The notes under the pieces are model-generated. The model did no database searches. It saw nothing but the letters and a program-made list of their open reading frames with translations, and was not told where the DNA came from. A program made the position numbers and the translations under genes. 64,000 nucleotides of DNA from Vanilla planifolia (lineage: Eukaryota > Streptophyta > Magnoliopsida > Asparagales > Orchidaceae), in NCBI GenBank assembly GCA_023846275.1, contig JAIUJO010003829.1, forward strand, positions 1 to 64,000, given 5' to 3'. This document shows positions 45,847-59,589 of the stretch, piece after piece; the first letter of the stretch is position 1; each line of letters starts with the position of its first letter.

Positions 45847-47690
45847 AATCACACACAAGCATATGACCCATGCAAGCAAATGCAAACACACATGTGCAAA
45901 TGCAAACCCACACACACACATGTACTTGCATGCACACACATGCAAACACACACATAGATGCACTTATGCACACACAAAAAACACCACACACACCAATACA
46001 CAAACACATGCACAACATACATTCCCACACTGACATGAAAACGAGAAGTGGCATACATGCACACACACACATACATATATACACACACACATGCACACAT
46101 ATGCACAAAAACACATGCACAAAAATAGATGCACACGTATTAGGTACACACATATATACACACATGTAGGTATGCATTTGCACACACATGCACGATCATC
46201 CTCACACATCCACATGTGCACAAGCATAGAAAGACACACACACACACATGAGAACAAAAAAATATACATACACACACACATATGCATGAATGAAAACATG
46301 CAAATGCACCCACACACACATGCACACATGCACACATGCACATGCATAAACACACATGCATGCACACCCTTCCACAAGAACAGATAAAAAAATGTATCCA
46401 TACATAATTACACACTCACACACACACTCACATGAATATAAAGCAATAAACAAATATGCATGCAAGCACACACACAAATGCATATGTAACAAAGCACACA
46501 TATGGACATACATACATACATAGAAAGAAGCATGCACACTCACACACATGCACAAACATGTGCCAATATACAATCACACATGCACACATGTGTAGGCACA
46601 AGCATGCACACATGCACACATGCATGAATATATAATTGACAAACACACACAAACCAACATACATGCATGTACACATGTACAAACACTCTCAAATGTGCTC
46701 ATGCTTGGACAAACCCAAAAATACACAAACACACATGAATGTAAACACACATATAAACACATGTGCACAAAAATGCACAGATGCACAAAAACTAAGATGC
46801 ATGCATAAACGCATATACACACACATGTGTCTGAATGTACCCACATGCACACACATAACCACATGCATGCAAACATACATGCACACCCACATACATGCAT
46901 AAACACACACATGAACATACGCACTCACATTCACATATATATGCTTGCACACACACATGCACAACTACTTACACATGTACATAAATGCATAAGCACAAGC
47001 ACTCACACATGCACCAACACTCACATAAGAACACACACGCACACACACTAAGCACAAACTCTCACATACATACACACACATATCTGCATGCACACACATG
47101 ACCAAATACATGTACATGCACACATATATGTACACACCTTTTACATATGTATGCACACAAGCACTATCATACACAATATGCTAACACTTACTCACACACA
47201 CACACACTTGCATGCATGCATGCATATAGACCAACTCATAGATACACACATGCATGCAAACACATCACACACAAGCATTCATGAATGCAGGCACACACAT
47301 GCACACATGCACAGACTCACATGAACAATCACAAACATGCATAAGTACATACACACACACACAAATGAATAGGCACATATGTATCCACACACACATGTGC
47401 TATGTTCATGCACATATGCACACACACAAATGTTCTCGCACTCCCACACATATGAACACACACACTTACACATGTGCTTATACCTACACATATGCACATG
47501 AGATTGTGTGCTTACACACACACATGGATGTTCATGCATACATGCACACACACAAATGCACACACACACATGTGCACACACATAAGCATACAAACACCCA
47601 TATACACAAGAATGCACACACACAAAGATGCACACATGTTCACACGCACACACGTACACATGCAAACCAATGATTAAATGCACAAACACA
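45847..47690 (+). repeat. Degenerate CA-polarity array, segment C
   Basis: Continuation of segment B beyond the solo LTR with the same polarity and word content. It ends at about CACAAACACA before the purine-rich junction. No genes are supported. Confidence 0.92.
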
Positions 47691-47933
47691 GTAAGAAGAT
47701 ATAATAAAATGAGTGAATGAAAAGGAGGTTTTATTAAGACAAAGTGGTAAGGATGTCATGGATATGAAGAGTCATATCAAGAAAGGAAGATAAAGATAAA
47801 GAATTAGATTAATACAAATAAAAAAGATAAAGAGGAAAAATAAATATGGAGTGGTAAAGTGTATAATATAAGATATGAGATAGAGATAAAATAAAATAAA
47901 CAAACATAAATAATGTGAGGCAAATAACTTACT
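47691..47933. other. A/purine-rich junction where array polarity reverses
   Basis: These 243 bases are rich in A and G on the + strand, with repeated GATAAAGA words and almost no CA or TG runs. CA-polarity array ends on its left and TG-polarity array begins on its right. An open frame on the minus strand reads into it as a Phe/Leu/Ile/Tyr-rich run. That is just the pyrimidine-rich complement translated. It could be an inversion breakpoint, a remnant of pre-array DNA, or an assembly join. Confidence 0.88.
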
Positions 47934-48605
47934 TGTGTGTGTGTGCATGTGCACACATATGTGTGTGTGTCTGCATGCATGTGCATGTGTGTGCCTATGC
48001 ATGTCTGTGTGAGTGTATGCATGTACATGTTCAAGTGAGTGTGTGAATGGGCATGCATGTATTTGTCTTTGTGCATCTATGTGTTTGTGCATATCTATAC
48101 ACATGTGTGCTTGTGAGTGTGTGTGTTTTCATGTGTGTGTGTATGTCAATTTATGTGCTCCTAGATAAGCATGTGTGTCTACAGGTGCATATGCATGTCT
48201 TTTATGTATATGTGTGTGTGTATGCATGTGATATTTTCATATACATGTGCATTGTGTGTGCATGTGTGTGTTCCTTCGCATGCTGGCTTACATGTGTGTT
48301 TCTGCCCTTGTATGCTGGCATGCATGTGTGGGTGCATGCAAGTGTGTGTTTGTGCACATGTGTGTGGCTATCTCTATATGCTTTCTTGTGTGTATGTGTG
48401 CCTATCCATGTATGTCTGTGAGCATGTTTGTGTGTGTACATGGTCATGTGTGTTTTCATGTGTGTGTGTGTCTTCATGTATGAGCTTTAATTCGTCCACA
48501 TGCATATGAGTATAAGTACATGCGTGTGTTTTTGTGTGTGTGTGTGTACATGAATATGTTTGTATATGTGTGCCTATGTGTGAGTTTGTGTGCATGAGTG
48601 TGTGT

Positions 48606-48641
48606 GCTTATGTGAGTGTGTGTGCTTATGTGAGTGTGTGT
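48606..48641 (-). repeat. 18-bp tandem duplication
   Basis: GCTTATGTGAGTGTGTGT occurs at 48606 and 48624. Confidence 0.8.
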
Positions 48642-50970
48642 GTTCATCTATTTAGGTGCATGTGAATTTGTCAGTGTGTGCATCCAAATGTGTATGAATT
48701 TGTGTTTATGTGCATTCATGTGTGTTGTGTGATTGTGCATGAGAGTGTATGCACATGTATTTGTGCATGTGTGTGGCTATGTCTATGTAGCTACGTGCAT
48801 GTGTGTGTGCATATGTGCATGTGTAGACATGTGTGTGGGTCTATGTGCCTATGTGAGTGTCTACTTGTGTGTGCATGTGTGTATCTGTGAATGTGTGTGT
48901 GTTTATTTGTGTTAGGGTGGGTGGGTGTGTTAGTCTATGTGTATGTGTAGTGGGTCTCTGTGTGTGTGCATATGTATATATGTGTGTTTGCATGTGTTTG
49001 TGTGTGTATGCATGCATGTGTTTATGCATATGTATGTCTTTGTGCATGTGTGTTTGTGTGTATATGTGTTTGTGTCTTCTTGTGTGTGCATTTGTTTAAG
49101 TGTGTGTGTCTTAGTGTCTGTGCATGTGTGTTAATGGGATATGCTTGTGTATGTGTGTGTGTGTGTGTTATTCATGTATTAGTACAATTGTGCGTGAATT
49201 TGGGTGTGTTCATGTGCATGTTTGCGTGTGTGTTTATTTGAGTGTAGGTCTATGCATGATTGTATATGTGAGCATGTGTGTGTGTGCATCTACATGTAAG
49301 GGTGCACAGTTGTGTACGTGTGTGCATGTGCATGTAGGTTTTATGCATGTGTGAGAATGCATGTGGGCTTATGCATGAACAGCTAGGTGTATGCTTGTGC
49401 ATGCATGTGACTGTCTTTATGGGTATACGTGTATATGTCTATGTGTGTATTTGTGTACATGTGTGCTTGTGAGTGTATGCATTTTCATATGTATGTGTAT
49501 GTGTGTGTATGCATGTGTGCATATTTTTTCTCATGCATGGATTTATTTGTGAATGCATTTATTTGTGTTTATGTGCTTGATTGTGTGGTTTTGTGTATGT
49601 GCATGTGTGTGAGTGTACAATCATATGCATGGGTGTTCTTATGTGTGTGTTGATGCATGCTTGTGTGTGTATATGCATGCATTCATATGCTTGTGTCTGT
49701 ACATGCATGTGTGTGCATTATTTTGGGTGTGTGTGTGTGGTTGGGCCTACATATTTATGTGTGTGTGTGTTTATGTGTATGTGCTATGAGCATGTGTGCA
49801 TATGTATGCATGCATGTGTGCAAGTGTGTGTGTGCATGTGATTATGTGAGCTTGTGTGTGTCTACATGCACATCCATGTGCATGTTTGTGTGTGCTATTC
49901 ATGCATGTGTTTGCATGTGTGTGGGTGTAGGTAGTTGTGTTTGAGTATGTGCATATGAGTACATAAATAGGTGTGTTGTGCATGTGGGTGCATGTGCAAT
50001 GTGCATGCGAGTGCCATTGCATGTATATCTATTGGATTGTGTGGGCATGGCTATGAACATGTGTATGTACATGTGCTTGTGTATTTGTGAGCATGTACTT
50101 GCATGTGTGTATGTGTGTGAGCATTTGTGTGTGTATATGTACACCAGTGTGCACGTGTTTGCGTGTGTGCACATCTATGCATGTTCACGTATGCATGTGC
50201 ATGTCTGTGTGGGTGAATGGGTGTGTGTGCATAGTTGTGTGTTTGTGTGTGCATGCATGTGTGTATTTGCATGTATATGTGTATATATGTGTGCGTGTGT
50301 CTATGTGCTTATGTGTGTATGTGTGTATGCAAGGGTCTTTGCATGTGCTTATGCATGTGCTTGTGCACGCGTGCTTATGCTTGTGTATGTGTGGGAATGT
50401 GTGTGTGCATGCATGTGTGCATGCATGTGTGCATTTGTGTACCTATATGTGTTTGTGTGTGTACATGTGTGTGAGTTATTATCTATGTGTTTGTGCATGT
50501 ATATGCCTGTGTGTGTGTGCATGTGGTTGTGCATGCATGTGTGTGTGTGCATGTGTGTCAGCATGTTTATTTGTGGATGTGCATGGCTATGCATTTGTGT
50601 GTGTGTATGCACATATGCATGTAAATTTGTATGTGTGTGTGCCTATGCATGTGCATGCATGTTTCTAAGTGTGTGCACATATGGGAAAGTGTGCACGCAT
50701 GTGAGTATGTTTGTTTGTCTATGGGTACATGCATGTGTGTGTTCCTCTATGTGTGCATGTATATGTTTGTTTATGCATGCTTGTGTATATGTTGGTCGTT
50801 TGTGTGTGCGTGCATGTGCATGTGCCTGTTTATGTGTGTGCTCATTTGTGTGTGTGAGCAAGAGAGTGTGCATATTTGTGTTCTTGTGTGCATGTGTCTA
50901 TGTGCCTATGTGCATATGCATATGTGTATGTGTGCATGTGTGTATTTTTGTGCATGTGTGGTTGCATTTT

Positions 50971-51210
50971 TTTTGCATGTTTGCATGTACATTATGAGTG
51001 TGTGTGGGTATGTGTGCATATAAATGTACATGTAAGTGTGCATGTGTGTTCATGTATGTGATTGTGTGTGTGTGTGTGAGCATGTGTGCACTTTGCATGT
51101 TTACATGTACATGATGAGTGTGTGTCGGTATGTGTGTGTAAGAATGTACATGTAAGTGTGTATGTGTATTCATGTATGTGATTGTGTGTGTGTGTAAGCA
51201 TGTGTGCACA
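50971..51210 (-). repeat. 120-bp tandem duplication
   Basis: The stretch containing ATTATGAGTGTGTGT at 50991 recurs as ATGATGAGTGTGTGT at 51111. The flanking words TTGCATGTTT, AATGTACATGTAAGTGTG and TTCATGTATGTGATTGTG are in the same order in both units. The copies differ at a handful of positions. Confidence 0.9.
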
Positions 51211-51630
51211 CAATTATGCATATTTGCATGTATGTGTGTGAGCCAATTTTGTGTGTGTGCATATGGGTGTGTTTGTGCATGCATATATAAGTGTTTTGTA
51301 ATTGTGTGTGTGAGTGTGTACGAGTGTGTATTCATGTTTTTTGTCTAAATGTTTGCTAGTTTGAGTGTGTGTGCTTGTGTGTGCATGCACATTTATGCAT
51401 GTGAAGGTGCTGTGCATGCTAGTATGTGTGTGTCTACATGTGTGCAAATTATTATGCACATGCATGTGTGTGCATGTGTAAATGTGCACATTTGCACTTG
51501 TGCATGTCTATGCATGTGTATGGATGTGTGTGTATGTGCACCTTATGTGTATGCATGTGTTCATTTGTGTGTGTTCTTATGGGTGAATATGTGTGCATGT
51601 TTGTTCATGATTATGCACGAGCATGTGTAC

Positions 51631-51668
51631 ATGTGTGTGCGTGTGTGTGCGTGTGTGTGCGTGTGTGT
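51631..51668 (-). repeat. Local (GTGTGTGTGC)n expansion with CpG steps
   Basis: A 10-bp unit repeated nearly four times, with GC-GT junctions giving regular CpG. It is a fully alternating purine-pyrimidine run of about 38 bases, one of the longer uninterrupted ones here. Confidence 0.85.
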
Positions 51669-54288
51669 ATTTGGGCATGTATGAGTGTGTATGTGTCTTT
51701 GAAAGTTTGCGCTTGTGCATGAGTAGGCATGCATGTGTAATGATGTGTGTGAGAGTGTGCATTTGTGTTTGTGCAAGTGTGTATATATGTGAATATGAGC
51801 AAGTATGTTTATGTATTTGTAAGTGTGTGTAGGTTATGCACATGCATATGCATGCTTATGTTCATGTGTGTGAGTGTGTTAGTGCATGTGCACATGTGTA
51901 TGTGTGGTTATGTTCATGTATGCAAGTGTGCATGTGTGTGGATGTGTGTGTGTGTGTATGCAAGTCAATGCAAGTGTGTGTGCTTATGCATGTATGCATG
52001 CCTGAATTTATGCATACAATATTCTTACTTTTCTTTTTGTATGTGCATATGCATATGCATGTGAGTGTGTGTGTGTGCTTGCATGTGTGTGTGTGGGACT
52101 TAGTGCATGTGTGTGTGTGGGTTTGGACGTATGTGTGTGGTTCTTCATATGTGTGTGCATGTGAGCATGAGTTTTATGCACATATGTCTGTGTGTCTCGA
52201 TATGTGTGTGTGTGTGAGTGTGTGCATGTGCATTTATGTATGTGAACCTATGCATGTGTCTACAAACAAGTGTATGCATGTGAATGTGTGTGTATGCACA
52301 TGTGTCTATAGGTGGGCATGTGTGTGCATGTATGTGTTCTCTGTATGTGTGTTGGGTTATTTATATATGTGTGCATGAACGTGCACATATGTGTGTGTTT
52401 GTGCATGCGTGCGTGTGTAAGATTTTGTATGTGTGCACGTTTGTAAGTATGTGTGTTTTGTGGTGTGTACATGTGTGTGCACTTGCACTTAGGGGTGTGT
52501 GTGTGTGTTCATGTGTCTAGGTATGTGAGGGTTTCGTATGTGTTTGTATTTGTGTGTGCATGTGTCTGTGTCAATGTGCATGCTTGTATGTGCATGCACA
52601 TGCACATATGTGTGTGTTTTTGGAACTTCATGTGTGTGCTTGTGCATGGGTTATGAGTGCTCATGTGTGTATCCATTTGTGTGTGCAAGTGTGCCCCTAC
52701 ATGTGTGCGTTTGTGTGCGTACTTATGCAAGCATATGTGTGTGTGCATGAATGTGTGTGTCCTCGTTTGTGTTTGTTTGTGTGTGTGTGTGTGCTTATGC
52801 ACACATGATTAGGTGTGTGTACGTAAGAGAGTGTATGTGTGTGCACCTATGCATGTGTTTGTGTGTTGTGTGTGCATGTGTGCTTGCATTCATGTGTGGA
52901 TGTGTGTGTGCATTTCTATTTGTGAGTGTGTGTGTGTGTGTACATGTACATGTGTGCATGTGTGTGCATGTGCAAGTGCATATATGTAAATGTGTGAGTG
53001 GGTTCATGCATGCACATTGTAAGTGTGTTATTGTTTCATGTGTGTTATATGTGCTTCTGGGTGTATATATGCATATGTGTGCACAAGCATCTATGTGTGT
53101 GCATGTGCATATATGTTTGCATGTGTTTCTATATTGTTGTGTGTGTGTGTTTATATATGTGTGTTATTTGCATGTATCTATGTGCTTGTGTATTCTATAT
53201 GTGCATTTAGACATGTTTTAATATATGTGTACACTTACACAGGTGTGTGTTTTCGTATTTATGTATGCATGAGTATTAATGCACATGTGCATGTTTTTGT
53301 GGTAGGGGCATATGTGTGTGTGTGTGTGCTAATGTGTGAGTGGGTGTATGTTTGCATAGGTGTATATGTGTGCATGCTTGTGTAAGTGTGTGTGTGTGTG
53401 AGTCTATGCAGATGTGTGTTAGTGCATGCATTTTCATGCATGTATGTACATGTGTGTTTATGTATTTATATATGGTTTTGCATGCCTATAGTCTTATTTG
53501 TGTATTTGTGTGTGGCTTTGACTGTGCCTATGCATGTGCATGTACATGTGTGTACATGTGGTGTGTGTGTCTGTGTGTGCATGTATATTTGTAGATGCAT
53601 GTGTGTGTGCACATGTGTTTGTGTGTATTTGTGTGTGTATATGTGTGTAAGTGTGTTTGTGTGTATGTACCAATATGTGTACATCTGTGTATGTGTTCTT
53701 GTATGTCTGTGTGTGTAGGAGAATGATGTGCATGTGTGTGCCAGCATGCATGTGCCTGTGTGCGTGTTGGTGTGTGTTCATGTGTATGTGTGTGCATGAA
53801 TTCACGTATGTGTTTTTGTGCATGTACATGTGTGTATTTTTGTGTACATGTAAGTTCATGTATGTGTGTGTGTGTGTGTATATATTTTTTCCAATTCAAG
53901 TGCTTGCATGTATGTGTGTGCACATGTCTAGGTGTATATGAATTTGTAGTTCTCGTTGTGTGTGTGTTTGTGGTTATGGTTATGTGCGTTTGTGTGCTTG
54001 TGCACACATGTCTGCACACATGTGTGTATGCATGTGCATTTGTGTGTGCATGTGAGTTTATACGTCTGTATGTACTATGTGTACACGTGTGTGCATGTAC
54101 ACAATTGTGCATGTGCATGCATGTGTATACCTATGCATGTATGTCTGAGTTTTTATACCTATGCATGCATGTGAGCAAGTGTGTGTTTGTGTTTATGTAT
54201 GCATGTTTGTACATATGGGTGCATATGAGTGTGCGTATAGTTGTGCATGTTTGTTTATCTATCCTTGTCTATGGGTGTGTCCACATGT

Positions 54289-54330
54289 TTTATGTATAAT
54301 GTATGTGTACATTTATGTATAATGTATGTG
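54289..54330 (-). repeat. 23-bp tandem duplication (odd period)
   Basis: TTTATGTATAATGTATGTG occurs at 54289 and 54312. This is the one odd-period short duplication I found in the array. Confidence 0.82.
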
Positions 54331-54404
54331 CCAATGTGTGTATGTATGTTCATATATGTGTGGATGCATGTTTCTGGATGTTTATACACATGCAAGTGTG
54401 TGCA

Positions 54405-54520
54405 TGTGTGCGTTCGTATGTGCATATATAGGCTTGTGAATGTGTGCATTCTTTTACATGCATGTGTGTGTTCCTATGTGCATGTATAGGCTTGTGAATG
54501 TGTGCATGCTTTTGTATGCA
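54405..54520 (-). repeat. 58-bp tandem duplication
   Basis: GGCTTGTGAATGTGTGCAT occurs at 54431 and 54489. Upstream CTATGTGCAT/CGTATGTGCAT words and downstream CTTTT-ATGCATGTG words match as well. Confidence 0.86.
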
Positions 54521-57312
54521 TGTGTGCATGTTGGCATGCATTCATGTGCATTTGTGTGAGTTCATGTGCATGTGTGTTTGTGTGTGTATGGGGTGTGTTG
54601 ATGTTTCTATGCATGTATGTGTGTGAGAATGAGTATGTGTACATGCATGCATATCTATATTTGCTTCTAAGCATTTGTTTGTGCGTGTGTGAGTGTGTGT
54701 GTGTGTGTGTCCATGTATGAGTATATGTGTGTGCACACCGACGTCTGTGTGCAGGTTTATGCATGTAGTGTGCACATGTGTGAATATGTGTGCTTACATG
54801 TAAGTGTACATGTGTGAGTGTTTGTTTGTGTATGTGATGGTACATATGTGCATGCTTGTGTGTGAATCTGTGTGCATATCTTTGTTTATGGTTGTGAACA
54901 TCAATGTGCATATTTGTGTGTATATGCAAGTGTGACTCTAGGGGCGTGTGTTACTGTGTGTGCAAGAGAAAGTGCATATGTATGCACATGTGTGTGTGCA
55001 CTCGTGTACACATGTTTGTATGTGTGTGGGTTTATGTTTTTTTGTGTGGGTGTTTTTGTGAGTGTGTGTGTATTTGTATGTTAGTGCATGGTGTGTTTAC
55101 ATGGGTGTGTGCATGCAGGCACATATGTGTGTGGAGTTGTGTGTGTGTGTTTGTGTGCATATGTGCATGTGCATGTATGTGATTGTTCATGTGTTAATGC
55201 ATGTGTGTGCACATATGCATGTTTATAGGCTACAAGAATGTGTGCATGTGAGTGTGTGTGTGTTTGCAAGTGTGTGTCCTTGTGAGTGCATGTGTGTGTG
55301 CATGTTCATATAGATGTGTGCATATATGTGTGCATGTCTACATGTTAGTGCTTGTGCATGTGTGTATGCATTCATATGTGTGTGTTTGGGTAGATTTGTG
55401 CATCAGTGTATATGTATATACATGTGTTCATGTTTGTATGTGTGTGTCTATGTCTACATGTGTGCATGTGTTTGTGTTTTTGTATGTGTGTGTGTTAGTG
55501 TATGTCCACACATGGCATGTGTGTGTATTTGAGTATGTGTGCATGTGTATGTATATCCGTGTTTTTGTACCCATATACACATGTAGAATTATGCATGTGT
55601 GCTCATATGTGTGTTTGTGTGTGGGAAAGAGTACGTGCATGGGTGTGCATGTGTGTACATATGTGTATGTATGCATGTGTGTGTGTTAGTGAGCATGTAT
55701 ATGGGTGTGTGTGGGTGTGTGTGCATGTGTATAAGTGTATGCATGTGTGTGTGAGAGCATTCGTGAGTGTATGTGTGCATGTACATGCACGAGTCTGTTT
55801 GTATGTGCATGTGTGTTTGAGTGTGTGTGTGTGTGTGTGAGTGTGAATGTGTGCATGTGTGTCTGCATGAGTTTGTGCATGTGTGTGTGCATGCATGCAT
55901 ATGTGTGAGTGTTCATGTTGGTGTGCATTTGAGGGTGTGTGCATCTGTGAGTGTGTGTGCATGCAAGTGTGTGTCTGTGTACATGTGCATGTTTGTACAT
56001 AGGTGCATGAATCTATGTGTGTGTGCATGTGTGTGTGGGCTTGGATACTAGCGCATGAGTGCATGTGCATATTTGTGCATTTGTGTGCCTATAAGTGTCT
56101 ATGCATTTCTATGTGTGTGTGTGTGCATGCATGTGTGTGTCCTTATATGCATGTATCTCTGTGTGCACGTGCATGTGCATATACGTGCATGTATGCATGT
56201 GTGTATGTCTCTTTATGAGTGTGTTTGTGAGTGGGTTGGTGTGAGTTCATGTTGATGTGCATAGGTGCATGCCTACATGTTTGTGTGTGTGTGTGTGGTG
56301 CATGAGTATGTGGGTGTGTGTGTTTTTGTGCACATGTATTTGTGTGTGCTTTCATGCATGCATGTTTTAAGTGTGTGTGTGTGTGCATATGTGTCTACAT
56401 GAGTTTATGCATGTGTGTGTTCCTGTAGGTATGTGTGTGAGGTTGTGCATGTCTATGTGCGTGTGCGAGTACATGTCTGTGCATGTACATGAGCATGTTT
56501 GTGCCTGCACTTTTGTGTGAATATATGTATGCATGTCCATTCATAGGTGCACGCATCTATGTGGTTGTGGAAGTGTGCGTGTACACGTGCATGTTTATGT
56601 GTTTGTTTGCTTGTAGGTGTGTATGCATTTCTATGTGTGTATATTTATGTACGTCTCTGTGTGCATATGAGCATGTGTTGTGTGTCTATTCGTACGTGCA
56701 TGTATCTTTATGTGCATGTGCATGTGCCTATGCATGTACATGCATGTGTGCATGTGTTTATGCATGTGTGTCTTTAACTGTATGTTTGTGAGTGGGTTTG
56801 TGTGTGTTCAATTTGACATGTACATGTGCACGCCTACATGTGTGTGTGTTTGTGCATGACTATGTAAGTGTATGTTTTTGTGCACCTATGCCTACGTGTG
56901 CTTTTGTATGCTTGTGCATATGTGTGTTTTTTTTTATTTGTGTTCATATCTACAAGTGTATGTATGTGTGTGTGTGTGCATATAAATAAGCATGTGTGTA
57001 TCTATTTGTTAGTGTTTATATGTGCCTGTCTATGTACATGCTTGTTTGTGTGCATGTGAATGCATGTTTGTGTGCTTGCACATGTGCTTGTGTGGGCATA
57101 GCTGTGTTGGTGGTGTATATTTGTGTGTGTGTGTGTGCATATGTATGCATGCATTTGTATATGTGTATTTCCAAGTGTGTTGTATTCCTTCACACGTGTT
57201 GAGATGTGCATGTGTGTGTGTGTTCATGTGCACGTTTTTGTGCATGGGCATGAATGTGTGCATCTCTATGTGCATGTGTATGTGTTTGTATGCTTGTGTG
57301 CATGTATGTGTG

Positions 57313-57346
57313 TATGCATATGTGTGTGTGTATGCATATGTGTCTG
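57313..57346 (-). repeat. 18-bp-period local duplication
   Basis: TATGCATATGTGT occurs at 57313 and 57331. Confidence 0.7.
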
Positions 57347-59531
57347 CATCTATAAGTGTGTGTGTGTGTGCATGTATATGTGTGTGCATATTTTCAAGTG
57401 AGCATGGTGTCTGTGTAGGGGTGTGTGTGTGTGTACATGTGCGTGAGAGTATGTAGGCCTCTGACAATGTATTCGTGTGTGTTTATGCATGTATGTGCCC
57501 TTGTACGTATGTGTGCAAGTACCTATATAAGCTACGTAACTGTGTATGTGCATGTATTTGCATATGAATGTGTATATGTGTGTGTGTGAGTATGCATGTG
57601 TATATGTGTTTAGGTGCATGTACTCATGATTGTGTGTGTGCATTTGTGTATGTATGTCTGCATGTGTATGCACATATCTATGTACACTTGCTTGTGTTTG
57701 AGTGTCTGTGTGTGTGGGAATGTTTGTGTGTGTGTGTCCTTTGCATGTATATGTTTGTGCATGTGTGTGTATGTGAGTGAGTGTCCTTGTGTGTTTTTTT
57801 ATGTGTGTGTGCATCCATCTTGATGTGCTTAAATGTGTATCTAGGTTTATTTATATGTGTGCATCTGCTTGTGTGTGCATTTGTAGTTGCATGTGTGTGT
57901 CTACAAGTGTGTGTGTGTGTATGCATTTACAAGTGTATACATTTGTGTGCATAGACATTTTTATCTGTGTGCTTATATATGGATGCATGTGTGTGCATTT
58001 GTGTGTTAGTGTGTACATGTGTGTGCATATGTGTGTGTAGTGAGAGTGAATGCATGCTTAGGAGTGTGTGAGTTGGTGTATGTGGCTATGTGTGCATGCT
58101 TTTGTGCATGCAAGTTTCTTGTAGGCATGTTTATTGCATGCATTCATGGTGTGTATGTCTGTGCATATGTGTGTGCCTATGTGGTTATGTGTGCCTACAT
58201 ATGTGGTATACACATGCATGTGTGTGGGTGTGCATGTATGTGTACATGTGTTTGAATGTAAGTAGATGCATCTGCACTATGCATGCATGTGTTTGCATGT
58301 GTGCATATGTACGGGCGTGTGTATGTATGTGTGTGTGTGCATGTGCATGTGTTTGCATGTGAGTGGGGGTATGTGGGTGCATATGTGCATGCACATGTGT
58401 GTGCAAATGTGTGTACTATGCTTGTGTGCATATGCATTTGTGCATATGTGTGGATGTGTGTGTGTAGGAACTTGCATTTGTGTGCACATATGTGTGCATA
58501 TGTGCTTCTGTGTGTTTGCATAACTTAATGTGTGTGTATGTATGTACATGTGTGCATGTTCCTATGTGTGTGCGTATGTGCATGCATGTGTGTATGAGAG
58601 TTGGTGCATTTGTGCATGTAAGTGTGGTTGTGTATGTGTGTGTGTGTACTTGTGTGTGTGGGTGTGTGTTTGTATTCATGTGAATGTCCACATTTATGAG
58701 TCTATGTGTGTGTGTGTATGAATTTGTGTATCTGGGTTGGTTTGTTTGTGTGCATGCTTGCATATGTGAATGTGCATAGGGATGTGTTTGTTGGTATGCA
58801 TGTGTGTGTGTGGTCACGTAACAGGTGTGTGTGCAGTCACATGACATGTGTGTGTGTGTGAATATGTGTGTGTGCATGCACGTGAGTTTGTGTGTGTATG
58901 TCTAAGTGTGTGTGTGTTTGCTAGTGTCTATGTGCTTGTGCATATGCATGTGAGTGCATCGGTGTAATGGTGCATGTGCTTATGCACGTGTGTGTGTGTG
59001 TGTGCATTTATCTGTGTCCATGTGTGTGTAAGAGTTTGCATCTACATGCATATGCATGTTTTTTTGCCTATGTTCATATGCATGAAGATGTGTGTGCATA
59101 TGTACATGTGTGTATGTGTGTGTGAGTTTTGTGCATATGTGTGTCTATGCTTGTGTGCATGTATGCAAGTTCATTTGTGTGTGCCTATGTTTGTGTGCAT
59201 GTGCATGTGAGTGTGTGTGTATGTGTGCACATGTGTTCTTGTGTGAGTGCATATATGCATATGCATACATGCTTGTGAGTGTGTGTTTGCATATGTGTAG
59301 GTGTGCTTGTGTGGTTGTTGATGCGTGCTCATGTTCATGTGCATGTGCATGTGTGTGTGTACGCATGTGAGTGTGTGTGCATGTCTATGTACGAGTGTTT
59401 GCATGAGTGTGTTTATGTGTGCATGTATGTGTGTATGCATGGATGCATGTGTGTGTGCATGTGTATGCATGTTTGTGTGTCACTTTATGTGTGCATTTTG
59501 CATATGTGCGCTTTGTGCATGTACATGTCTA

Positions 59532-59589
59532 TGCATATGTGTAGGCACATGTGCATGCTTGTGCATATGTGTGGGCACATGTGTGTGAA
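59532..59589 (-). repeat. 30-bp tandem duplication
   Basis: TGCATATGTGTAGGCACATG at 59532 and TGCATATGTGTGGGCACATG at 59562 differ at one base. Confidence 0.86.

Noticed and set aside
47772-48104. Minus-strand open frame with a hydrophobic C-terminal half that looks like membrane segments
   Set aside because: The hydrophobic part is the translated pyrimidine-rich complement of the purine-rich junction, and the rest is array. This is composition, not a membrane protein.
47000-48900. Recent perfect inverted duplication centred on the polarity switch
   Set aside because: The reverse complement of the first 170 bases right of the junction has no obvious collinear match in the left arm by eye. 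A weak or offset relation cannot be excluded without alignment.
49978-50997. 339-codon open frame on the plus strand, the longest in the window
   Set aside because: Composition simply mirrors GTG/TGT/TGC/ATG words of the array. Several other long frames overlap it on both strands. It is not a cysteine-rich secreted protein.
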